Positions 7,001 through 13,606 of a stretch of DNA of 31,198 bases are shown here, one piece after another. Below the pieces are notes generated by a model. The model searched no databases and had not been told where the DNA came from. It saw only the letters and a list, made by a program, of their open reading frames with translations. The position numbers were made by a program, and so were the translations under genes. Each line of letters starts with the position of its first letter. Within the stretch, counting starts at the first letter, position 1. Source of the DNA: Methanolinea sp. UBA473 (GTDB taxonomy: Archaea > Halobacteriota > Methanomicrobia > Methanomicrobiales > Methanospirillaceae); assembly GCA_002509495.1 (NCBI GenBank), contig DAEV01000061.1, positions 29,790 through 60,987 on the forward strand. The letters run 5' to 3'.

Positions 7001-8902
7001 ATGCCTGGCAGGAAGGTGACAATCGGGCTTATCCAGGCTGCGGTTGTGGAGGACTCCGGAGAAAATCTGGAGAGAATAAGGAAACGGATCGATTCGGCCA
7101 TCAATCAGGGTGCAGAGATCCTGTGCCTCCAGGAACTCTTTACCGCACCTTACTTTCCCCAGTACCATAAATCCGACGCGATGCGCTACGCAGAATCCAT
7201 TCCCGGTCCGACTACCTCTGCCCTTTCCCTGATTGCCAGGAAGAACGGGGTAGTCATTATCGCTCCAATCTTCGAGAAGGAAGCGGATGGACACTTTTAC
7301 AACAGTGCCGCAGTGATCGAGCCCGATGGCTCCATAGGAGCGGTCTATCGCAAGATCCACATTCCCGAGGATCCCCTCTACCATGAGAAGGAATACTTCT
7401 CGCCTTCGGGAGAATACGTTGTCGCGGACACCCCGTTCGCCAGGGTAGGGGTGCTCATCTGTTATGACCAGTGGTTTCCCGAGGCCGCCCGGGCGGCAAC
7501 GCTCAGGGGTGCCGAGATCCTCGTGTATCCCACTGCGATAGGATATATCAGGAATCTTGCCGACCCGTGTGAAGGGGACTGGCGCGAGGCCTGGGAGACC
7601 GTCCAGAGAGGTCACGCGATTGCGAACGGGGTGCATGTCGCGGCGGTGAACCGGGTGGGGATCGAGGGGAACCTGGAATTCTTCGGGGGCTCTTTTGTCT
7701 GCGATGCGTTTGGAAACGTTCTCTGCCGCGCGGGGGATGGAGAGGAAGTTCTGGTCACGGAGATCGACCTGGAAATGAACAGCCTGGTCCGCGAGGGTTG
7801 GGGATTCCTTAAAAACAGGCGCCCGGACACCTACGGATCGCTCCTCAATGCTGTCAGGGGTGAGACGGAAGGGATCCCGAAGGATCTCGGGTTCCGCATG
7901 CCTGCGGAATGGGAGCCGCACGAGGCTGTCTGGCTCGCCTGGCCGCTCGATAACTCGACTTTTCCTGACCTGGCCGCGGTGGAAGAGACCTACGTCGGGA
8001 TCGTCCGGGCGCTCCACCAGAGGGAACGGGTACACCTCCTCGTGCCAGGTAAGAATGAGTGCATGCGTGTGGCAGGAAGGCTGGGACGTTCGGGGATTGA
8101 CGTGCGGCAGGTGAGGATGCACCTGTATCCCTATGCCGATGTCTGGTTCCGGGACTACGGGCCAACGTTTCTTGTACATCAAAAGACCGGGCAACTTTCC
8201 ATGGTCAACTGGCGATTCAATGCATGGGGGATGAAATACCCCGAACTGGCGGCAGATGGTTCTGTCCCGGGATACATCAGCCGTACGTCGGGGATCCCCG
8301 CCTTCTCTCCCGGGATCGTGCTTGAGGGGGGTTCCATCGATGTCAACGGGCGCGGAACCATTCTCACCACGGAGCAATGCCTGCTGAACGAAAACCGGAA
8401 TCCGGGCCTTACCAGGATGGAGATTGAAGAGCGGCTCCTGAAGTACCTCGGCGCTTCCCGCGTCATATGGCTGAAGGGGGGGATTGCCGGCGACGATACT
8501 GACGGGCATATCGACGACGTGGCCAGGTTCGCAGACGAACGAACCATCCTCTGTGCGGTGGAGGAGAAGGGAGAGGACGAGAACTATGCGATCCTCCGGG
8601 AGAACTTCAGGATCCTCACCCGCGCGAGGGATCAGGACGGAAGGCATTTCCGGATTGTACCGATGCCGATGCCGGGGGATTTGTATTCGGATGGGTCCCG
8701 CCTTCCGGCCTCTTATACCAACTTTTACATCGCAAACGGAGTAGTCCTGGCCCCCACATTCCAGGATCCTAATGACTCCTGCGCCCTGGAGATTTTAAGG
8801 GGAGTGTTTCCGGGACGGCAGGTCATAGGAATCGATTGCCGGGCTATGGTGGCCGGGATGGGTGCCATCCACTGTATCACCCAGCAGCATCCCGCACCGT
8901 GA
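7001..8902 (+). CDS. Fused N-carbamoylputrescine amidase-agmatine deiminase
   Basis: This one 633-residue chain appears to perform both steps from agmatine to putrescine. Residues 1-290 are a nitrilase-superfamily amidase with the catalytic triad Glu45 (CLQELF), Lys118 (VYRKIH) and Cys154 (LICYDQWFP), matching AguB. Residues 297-633 are a guanidino-group-modifying agmatine deiminase (AguA) with EWEPHEAVWLAWP (303-315), WFRDYGP (Asp385), DTDGHIDD (Asp501, His503) and nucleophile Cys625 in GMGAIHCITQQ. Almost no linker separates the halves, and the order is reversed relative to the reaction order. GAGGAG about 9 bases before the ATG supports the start. It lies 73 bases after the HDAC-like gene, probably in the same transcript. 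Both active sites look intact. Confidence 0.88.
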   Translation: MPGRKVTIGLIQAAVVEDSGENLERIRKRIDSAINQGAEILCLQELFTAPYFPQYHKSDAMRYAESIPGPTTSALSLIARKNGVVIIAPIFEKEADGHFYNSAAVIEPDGSIGAVYRKIHIPEDPLYHEKEYFSPSGEYVVADTPFARVGVLICYDQWFPEAARAATLRGAEILVYPTAIGYIRNLADPCEGDWREAWETVQRGHAIANGVHVAAVNRVGIEGNLEFFGGSFVCDAFGNVLCRAGDGEEVLVTEIDLEMNSLVREGWGFLKNRRPDTYGSLLNAVRGETEGIPKDLGFRMPAEWEPHEAVWLAWPLDNSTFPDLAAVEETYVGIVRALHQRERVHLLVPGKNECMRVAGRLGRSGIDVRQVRMHLYPYADVWFRDYGPTFLVHQKTGQLSMVNWRFNAWGMKYPELAADGSVPGYISRTSGIPAFSPGIVLEGGSIDVNGRGTILTTEQCLLNENRNPGLTRMEIEERLLKYLGASRVIWLKGGIAGDDTDGHIDDVARFADERTILCAVEEKGEDENYAILRENFRILTRARDQDGRHFRIVPMPMPGDLYSDGSRLPASYTNFYIANGVVLAPTFQDPNDSCALEILRGVFPGRQVIGIDCRAMVAGMGAIHCITQQHPAP

Positions 8903-8963
8903 GCCTGCCGGAGGGGACCACTGGCCAGACCCTCTGCTCCATCCAAAAATCCCGTGTTCCCCG

Positions 8964-9353
8964 TCAGGCCAGGGAGAAATGGAACTGGGAAAAAACCCAG
9001 GAATGTCCGGTGCCCTTCAGGACTGCCGTGAATCGTCCTTTCTCCCGAAAAGTCATTTCCCCGTCTCCCGGTTCGAGGGAATAACCGGATGAAACCCAGG
9101 CGACGGTACCGATTGCCTCGACAAGTGGATCGTGAAAGCGAAGGATGGACCCGCCGGAACCGGAACACATCTCCGATACGGAGCGGGAGAATCTGTCCGA
9201 TCCCTGGATCCTCCTGGTCGTTCGCGGGAGAAAGCCGGTGATCTCAGGATCTGCAAGAGAGAGGAGAGAATCGAGATCCTTCCGGCTCCACGCCCTGGCA
9301 AACCGATCCAGGGTGTCAAGGATCTGGAGTGAGGTCTGCTGGCTGGTGCTCAT
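8964..9353 (-). CDS. NTF2-like/SnoaL-type domain protein
   Basis: The 129-residue product resembles the SnoaL-like/DUF4440 group of the NTF2 superfamily. It has an N-terminal helix pair with FARAWSRKDLDSLLSLAD, a middle strand region, and a C-terminal WVFSQFHFS strand. These small cone-shaped folds bind ligands or act as accessory domains; no catalytic residues can be assigned. It is convergent with the agmatine fusion gene, 61 bases away. The ATG lies at the right edge of the frame. Confidence 0.6.
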   Translation of the reverse strand: MSTSQQTSLQILDTLDRFARAWSRKDLDSLLSLADPEITGFLPRTTRRIQGSDRFSRSVSEMCSGSGGSILRFHDPLVEAIGTVAWVSSGYSLEPGDGEMTFREKGRFTAVLKGTGHSWVFSQFHFSLA

Positions 9354-9531
9354 GTAGTCGGGTGTATGGTCATGCGAACAAAAGAGGATTGCGGATCTGT
9401 TTGCCGGGGCTCATATCCCGTCTCCTGGTGGATATTCGAGAATCACGACAAAAGGGAGCAGCGATCATCGGTCACCACCATGGGGACGCAAGGAATGCGG
9501 TATACTGCTCTTTTTTTGGCAGGAAAATTGA

Positions 9532-9579
9532 TGAAGATGAAGATGATTAGTCAGGAGGTAATGGGGGTCTTCATCTTCA
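9532..9579 (+). promoter_or_regulatory. 12-bp hairpin with a Shine-Dalgarno sequence in its loop
   Basis: Bases 9532-9543 are perfectly complementary to 9568-9579, with a further G-U pair inside. The roughly 22-base loop holds AGGAGGTAATGG, a perfect Shine-Dalgarno core next to an ATG (9561) that opens a 15-codon frame. This could be an RNA regulatory structure, or a hairpin with a chance match. Confidence 0.4.
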
Positions 9580-9617
9580 CGGCGAGGTTGGGGGGGTATT
9601 CTCTCTGATGACTGACA

Positions 9618-9647
9618 TTTGCCGGATTGTGATAAATCCCCGGCAAA
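9618..9647 (+). promoter_or_regulatory. 8-bp perfect hairpin upstream of the PHP gene
   Basis: TTTGCCGG at 9618-9625 pairs with CCGGCAAA at 9640-9647 across a 14-base loop. It sits just upstream of the TATA-like segment, so it could be an operator palindrome, or the end of an upstream transcript. Confidence 0.35.
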
Positions 9648-9664
9648 ACATACGGTTTCGGATA

Positions 9665-9683
9665 TTGAATATTAAATATTTCG
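9665..9683 (+). promoter_or_regulatory. TATA-like box for the PHP gene
   Basis: The segment GAATATTAAATATTTCG is AT-only in its core and partly palindromic (AATATT...AATATT). A start near 9700 would leave a leader of about 110 bases before the preferred ATG at 9810. Confidence 0.4.
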
Positions 9684-9809
9684 TTTCTCTGATGAATCTC
9701 TGCAATTGCCGAAAAGATGGCCACAAATTGACTTATCCCCTCATTCTCCGGGACCAGAGTGCATTATGGGATGGTATATCTTTGCCGGGAAGAAATGAAG
9801 GATGTGCAA

Positions 9810-10733
9810 ATGGCTGTCCCTACCCGTCCAGCGCGGCAAACGAACACTATTATCACCGATAGAGTCAGGTTCGAGCGCCCGGTTCCCGGAGACCTCTATT
9901 CTGCAGGCATGATCGCGATCGACATGCACTTTCATACCACCCATTCAGACTCGCTTGTCACGGTCAGGGATGCACTCGGACAGGCGCGGTCCCTTGGGAT
10001 CGGTCTCTCCATCACGGATCATAACCAGATCAGCGGAGTGATGGAAGCAGAGGAGATCAACCCCGGCGTCCCGCTGATCCCCGGAATAGAAGTAAGTGCT
10101 GCAGACGGCCCCCACATCCTCCTGTATTTTTACTCTTGCCCCGATCTGGAAGAGTTTTATACCCTCCATATAGAGCCTTACAAGCGGGAAAGCCCCTACC
10201 AGGCCATAAAACTCACTACCCCGGAGATTCTTGATCGGTCCTCCGGATTCCGGTGCATCCGTGCAGCCGCCCACCCCTACGGGTATCTGCTCCTGAACAG
10301 GGGCGTAGGGAGATGTATGGATCAAGCGGTGCTCCCCGATGGAATCATCCGGGAATTCGATGCGGCAGAAGTGATCTGCGGAAGCATGAACCGGTCAGGA
10401 AACCTGAAGGCAGCGCAGCTCGCAGAGTGTCATCAACTCGGGATGGTTGGCGGATCCGACGGACATCTCCTCTTTGATCTTGGGAGCGTGCTCACGGTTG
10501 CCAGGGCCGGTTCGATCGGGGAATTCCTGGATTCTATTTCGGAACGGAACAATTTCCTCATAGGAAGGGAGAAGAACGCCCTTGAAAAAGGCCTTACAGG
10601 AACGGCAGTAATGACCCGTTTTCTACCTTATACACTCCCGTCCCTGGCAATCCACTATGAGCAGAACCTCCCCAGGATAAAACGGATTTGGGACAGAGCC
10701 GGTATTGCGTGGAACAAGAGACGGCGGTTCTGA
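9810..10733 (+). CDS. PHP-domain phosphoesterase
   Basis: The 307-residue protein carries the metal-binding motifs of the PHP superfamily: DMHFHTTHSD (Asp38, His40, His42, His45), ITDHN (Asp70, His71), GIEVS (Glu94), AAHPYG (His155) and GGSDGH (Asp217, His219). Such proteins hydrolyse phosphate esters with two or three metal ions; the substrate is unknown. Relatives exist as stand-alone archaeal proteins. Longer starts exist at GTG 9759 and ATG 9771 and 9795. I prefer 9810 because AAGGA lies 7 bases before it and the first conserved segment (RVRFERP) begins soon after. The C-terminal 50 residues are basic and not part of the core domain. Confidence 0.75.
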   Translation: MAVPTRPARQTNTIITDRVRFERPVPGDLYSAGMIAIDMHFHTTHSDSLVTVRDALGQARSLGIGLSITDHNQISGVMEAEEINPGVPLIPGIEVSAADGPHILLYFYSCPDLEEFYTLHIEPYKRESPYQAIKLTTPEILDRSSGFRCIRAAAHPYGYLLLNRGVGRCMDQAVLPDGIIREFDAAEVICGSMNRSGNLKAAQLAECHQLGMVGGSDGHLLFDLGSVLTVARAGSIGEFLDSISERNNFLIGREKNALEKGLTGTAVMTRFLPYTLPSLAIHYEQNLPRIKRIWDRAGIAWNKRRRF

Positions 10734-10760
10734 ATGCGAAATACGATCCCGACCGTGGGT

Positions 10761-10773
10761 AATCTATAATAGA
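10761..10773 (+). promoter_or_regulatory. TATA box of the coiled-coil gene
   Basis: AATCTATAATAG is a good archaeal TATA match. Its spacing places the transcription start about 10-15 bases before the ATG at 10806, so the leader would be very short. Confidence 0.45.
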
Positions 10774-10805
10774 AATAATGCAGATTGAATTCAGGAATCA
10801 GCACG

Positions 10806-11048
10806 ATGGTCATTGAGAACGACGACCGGGAAGAATATATTTCCAGACTTGAGAAACGTATCGAGTTGCTGGGATCAGAGAATGCGGCATTCGCTGTAAC
10901 ACTGAACAAACTGATGCAGGAGAACATGAAGCTCAAATCAGATTTGAAGAACCTGTCCCGCAAGGTTGCCTGCGTTTCACTGAACGAACGGGACCCCGCG
11001 GTCCAAGTGGTAAGAACCGAAACAAAGCAGGGCAGATCAGAACGGTAA
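10806..11048 (+). CDS. Short coiled-coil protein, unknown function
   Basis: This 80-residue protein is charged and heptad-rich from about residue 8 to 55 (EEYISRLEKRIELLGSENAAF, then LNKLMQENMKLKSDLKNL). That suggests one helical coiled coil followed by a flexible basic tail. A similar coiled coil begins the proteasome-activating nucleotidase, but no ATPase domain follows and the frame stops cleanly. A TTG at 10785 would extend it by 7 residues, but the ATG and the nearby TATA box favour 10806. It precedes the DNA polymerase gene by 78 bases and may be co-transcribed. Confidence 0.55.
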   Translation: MVIENDDREEYISRLEKRIELLGSENAAFAVTLNKLMQENMKLKSDLKNLSRKVACVSLNERDPAVQVVRTETKQGRSER

Positions 11049-11126
11049 TACCGGATCCGGGGGCCGGTCATCCCGGTTCTCCCGAAGATTTCTTTTTTCC
11101 CTGCATGCCGAGTATATAGAGCGATC

Positions 11127-12296
11127 ATGGTCACCGGGGCCGGGAACTGCAGGATCATCCTCCATGCGGATATGGACAGTTTCTATGCAGCGGTAGAGAC
11201 AAGGGAGCATCCGGAACTGGAAGGGATGCCGGTGGTGGTCGGGGCGGATCCGATGGACGGGAGGGGACGCGGAGTAGTGAGCACCTGCTCGTACGAAGCC
11301 AGGAAGTTCGGAGTCCACTCGGCCATGGCAATTTCCCGTGCATACCATCTCTGCCCTCATGCGGTCTTCGTGCGGCCCCATTTCCCGCTCTACATCCGGG
11401 CGTCCCGGGAGATCATGGAGATCCTCCGTGAATATGGGGACAGGTTCGAACAGGTGAGCATCGATGAAGCGTATCTTGATCTATCCTCCCTTGACGACTG
11501 GCACGAGGCCGGAAGAGTTGCGGGAAGGATCAAAGAGAGAATCCGGGGGCAACTCGGGCTTACCTGTTCCATCGGAATCGGTCCTGGGAAGATCGTCGCA
11601 AAGATCGCATCCGACCTCCGAAAACCAAACGGTCTTACCATTGTAAAACTGGAAGAGGCGGAAGGGTTCCTTGCACCCCTCCCGGTGGAGAAGATCCCGG
11701 GGATAGGGATAAAAACCGCCGCCGCTCTCCGGAATATCGGCATCGAAAGAATAGGGGACCTGGTTTCCGCGGATATCCAGGTACTCATGGGGGTGCTCGG
11801 GAAGGCAGCGGTGGATCTCGTGGCGATTGCCCGGGGGATCGACGAACGGGAGGTGGAGGAGGGAGAAGGGATCAAGTCCGTCTCCCGCGAGACCACCTTT
11901 GAGAGGGACGAGGAAGATACGGATACCCTGCTCTCTGTACTCGATGAACTTGCAGAAGAGCTGGTCTGCGAACTCGAAGAGGATCGGGCTCTCTGCAGGA
12001 CAGTGACAGTCAGGGTCAGGTTCCCTGACTTTTCCACCCACACCCGTTCGAAGACTCTGCTTCATCCGACGAGGGAGATTCGAATCCTCTCGGCCACGGC
12101 GCGGGAACTCGCAGGCCTGCTCCTCCAGGGGGGGAGAGTGAGACAGATTGGGCTTCGTTTTTCCTCTCTTCTCGTCCTTGGGGGGGATCAACGGTGCCTT
12201 TCGGATTTCTATCCGGGCCCTGGAAGTGCAGACGAAACGGATCCGAAAGGGGTGGATTTGGACCGGCCGGATCGCGATCAAGGGGTCCTGGAATGA
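11127..12296 (+). CDS. dinB: Y-family DNA polymerase (Pol IV/Dpo4/Dbh type)
   Basis: This is a translesion DNA polymerase. The 389-residue protein has the palm motif ILHADMDSFYAAVE (Asp15), the YEAR motif (56-59) that contacts the incoming nucleotide, SIDEAYLD (Asp113, Glu114), a helix-hairpin-helix thumb (IPGIGIKTAAALRNIGI, about 194-210) and a little-finger domain. QRCLSDFY at 355-362 fits the PCNA-interacting (PIP) consensus Q-x-x-h-x-x-aromatic-aromatic, though a 27-residue acidic tail follows instead of it being terminal. All three catalytic acidic residues are intact. A TATA-like GTATATAG (11112-11119) lies too close to the ATG to be its promoter, so transcription probably begins further upstream. 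Confidence 0.88.
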   Translation: MVTGAGNCRIILHADMDSFYAAVETREHPELEGMPVVVGADPMDGRGRGVVSTCSYEARKFGVHSAMAISRAYHLCPHAVFVRPHFPLYIRASREIMEILREYGDRFEQVSIDEAYLDLSSLDDWHEAGRVAGRIKERIRGQLGLTCSIGIGPGKIVAKIASDLRKPNGLTIVKLEEAEGFLAPLPVEKIPGIGIKTAAALRNIGIERIGDLVSADIQVLMGVLGKAAVDLVAIARGIDEREVEEGEGIKSVSRETTFERDEEDTDTLLSVLDELAEELVCELEEDRALCRTVTVRVRFPDFSTHTRSKTLLHPTREIRILSATARELAGLLLQGGRVRQIGLRFSSLLVLGGDQRCLSDFYPGPGSADETDPKGVDLDRPDRDQGVLE

Positions 12297-12341
12297 TAGC
12301 GATTTGGTGCTTTCACGGACGTATCTGAAAAATGATATGGG

Positions 12342-12366
12342 GAGGAACCCTTTGCCAGGGTTCCTC
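12342..12366. terminator. Bidirectional hairpin between convergent genes
   Basis: GAGGAACCC at 12342-12350 pairs perfectly with GGGTTCCTC at 12358-12366 around a 7-base loop. It lies between the polymerase stop (12296) and the stop of the minus-strand secreted protein (12369), so it can serve transcripts from either side. It has no long T-run. Confidence 0.55.
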
Positions 12367-12368
12367 TA

Positions 12369-12770
12369 TCAGGACACGAATGAGGCGGAAAAGACAAACT
12401 TTTCGATTACTCCACTCGCAGTTACCTTCTGGTGGTACTGGAGGGAGCTGGAAAGATCGCTTTGTCCTCCCTGCATCGAGGATCCACGAACCCAGGCAGA
12501 GACGGATCCCTGGGCACCATCGGATGGTTGCGTGGACACGATGCCCGTATCCTCGAATCCCGGCTGAGTTGTCCGAACGCTCCATGGGGGTATAGAGAGC
12601 GTAGTTGAGGGGGAGACGATGCTATCCGGGAGCGGGGTATTGGTGTGCATCCCGAGGCGGGGAATTACCTCTCCGGATATCGCTCCCGCGCATACACCTG
12701 TAACAGGCAGAATGAGCAGGAATAGAATGAACAATCCTGCCTGCAGGGAATGCCGGGGTCTGTACTCCAT
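12369..12770 (-). CDS. Small secreted protein with Ser/Thr/Pro-rich body
   Basis: The 133-residue protein begins with a clear signal peptide (hydrophobic residues 12-26, then small residues near VCAGAISG). The body is rich in Ser, Thr, Pro and Gln, with no recognisable domain or C-terminal anchor. A perfect GGAGGTGA lies 7 bases before the ATG at 12770, so translation is likely. The low-complexity body and abrupt end just before the hairpin suggest either a short cell-surface or cell-wall component or the remnant of a longer surface protein. I cannot name a family. Confidence 0.55.
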   Translation of the reverse strand: MEYRPRHSLQAGLFILFLLILPVTGVCAGAISGEVIPRLGMHTNTPLPDSIVSPSTTLSIPPWSVRTTQPGFEDTGIVSTQPSDGAQGSVSAWVRGSSMQGGQSDLSSSLQYHQKVTASGVIEKFVFSASFVS

Positions 12771-12917
12771 TCAGTATTCACCTCCTACATCTATCCTGCG
12801 GAATACGGCGTCATCTGGGTGTCCCTTTCAGGCAGGGGCCCATCGGGCCGGTTCCGGGCAGCAGGGATGATCCCGGGTGCCGGGTTCCATGCCACCACAC
12901 CATCATCGCAGCAATGC

Positions 12918-12930
12918 CTATATATTTTCA
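12918..12930 (+). promoter_or_regulatory. TATA box of the gene at 13009
   Basis: CCTATATATTTTC is the only strong AT element in the 238-base gap between divergent genes. It predicts a start near 12950 and a leader of about 60 bases. Confidence 0.45.
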
Positions 12931-13008
12931 TTGAACCTCCCGGTTTGATCGTTCCATCATCGGGATCGGGCCGAAACTATTACCACACCTGAAGAAAATC
13001 CTCCCTGT

Positions 13009-13530
13009 ATGGATGAACCAATTCAGAAAAGGACAGAACAGGAGGTGGGGGACCTGTTGCGCCAGTACCTTCGCGAGATCGATGTAACAATCGCAAAAGA
13101 ATTCAATGATAAGGATTTCTGGGGATTCTGGGTGAAATTCGGCGATTTCCCGATTCTTCTCGAAAATCAGAGGGGGAAGACCTTCTTCCTGGTGGCGTTC
13201 CAGATCACGTTGCCTGAGGGTCCGGATGTCGAAGAACTGAACGGTTATTACAATCGTTCCGATGCCAAATTCCTGTACGAACTCACGAAGGCGTTCACCT
13301 CCCCGCTCACCAGTTTCTCCCGCATCCTGGATAGCGGCAGAGTGGTGGGATTCACGGTCTCGCGATATATCTATCCTTTCTACTTTGATTTTTCCGTCAA
13401 GGACCTCGATCGTGCCATCCAGGCAATCGTAAGCCAGGGAGCCATAGGAATTGCCTTCATAAAGGCGTACCTTGGGGAAGAAGAGCAGATTGGAGGGACC
13501 CCTCCCGCAAGCGTTCCTCAAGACAAATGA
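13009..13530 (+). CDS. Conserved-looking hypothetical protein (possible YbjN/DUF2299-like fold)
   Basis: This 173-residue soluble protein has a helix (1-35), a strand-rich middle (FWVKFGDFPILLENQRGKTFFLVAFQITLP), a helix with FLYELTKAF, and strands through VVGFTVSRYIYPFYFDFSVKDL, then a helix with a GAIGIAFIKAYLGEEE end. This order is reminiscent of type-III-chaperone-like/YbjN or DUF2299 proteins, but that is a guess from pattern. No catalytic motif is seen. The last 12 residues (GGTPPASVPQDK) look disordered. It has no clear Shine-Dalgarno sequence and is convergent with the PKD gene. Confidence 0.55.
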   Translation: MDEPIQKRTEQEVGDLLRQYLREIDVTIAKEFNDKDFWGFWVKFGDFPILLENQRGKTFFLVAFQITLPEGPDVEELNGYYNRSDAKFLYELTKAFTSPLTSFSRILDSGRVVGFTVSRYIYPFYFDFSVKDLDRAIQAIVSQGAIGIAFIKAYLGEEEQIGGTPPASVPQDK

Positions 13531-13539
13531 TCCGGTCGT

Positions 13540-13605
13540 ACCAGGGAGGCGGCCTCGTAGCCGGGATTTAGGAGAAAATTTTTAAAAAAATAGGAATTCC
13601 CTGGT
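13540..13605. terminator. Convergent terminator region with A/T tract
   Basis: ACCAGGGA (13540-13547) is repeated inverted as TCCCTGGT (13598-13605), flanking the run AAAATTTTTAAAAAAA. The A/T tract gives a T-run to transcripts arriving from either side, between the hypothetical gene and the PKD gene stop at 13607. Confidence 0.45.
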
Positions 13606-13606
13606 T

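Larger units (their letters stand above)
9354..9809. other. Gene-free stretch with two strong inverted repeats
   Basis: No convincing gene is seen between the NTF2-like gene and the PHP gene. The stretch contains a T7 run (9511-9517), a 12-bp inverted repeat (9532-9579), an 8-bp inverted repeat (9618-9647) and an AT-rich TATA-like segment (about 9665-9682). Open frames here are short and of odd composition. Confidence 0.5.

Noticed and set aside
6794..8647. 617-codon open frame on the minus strand opposite the agmatine fusion gene
   Set aside because: The plus strand encodes an enzyme with two intact active sites. The antisense product has no domain, no hydrophobic core pattern and a composition typical of a codon-bias shadow.
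9692..9862. 56-codon frame beginning MNLCNC upstream of the PHP gene
   Set aside because: It has Cys pairs but overlaps the PHP gene N terminus, lacks a ribosome-binding site and has an unnatural end.
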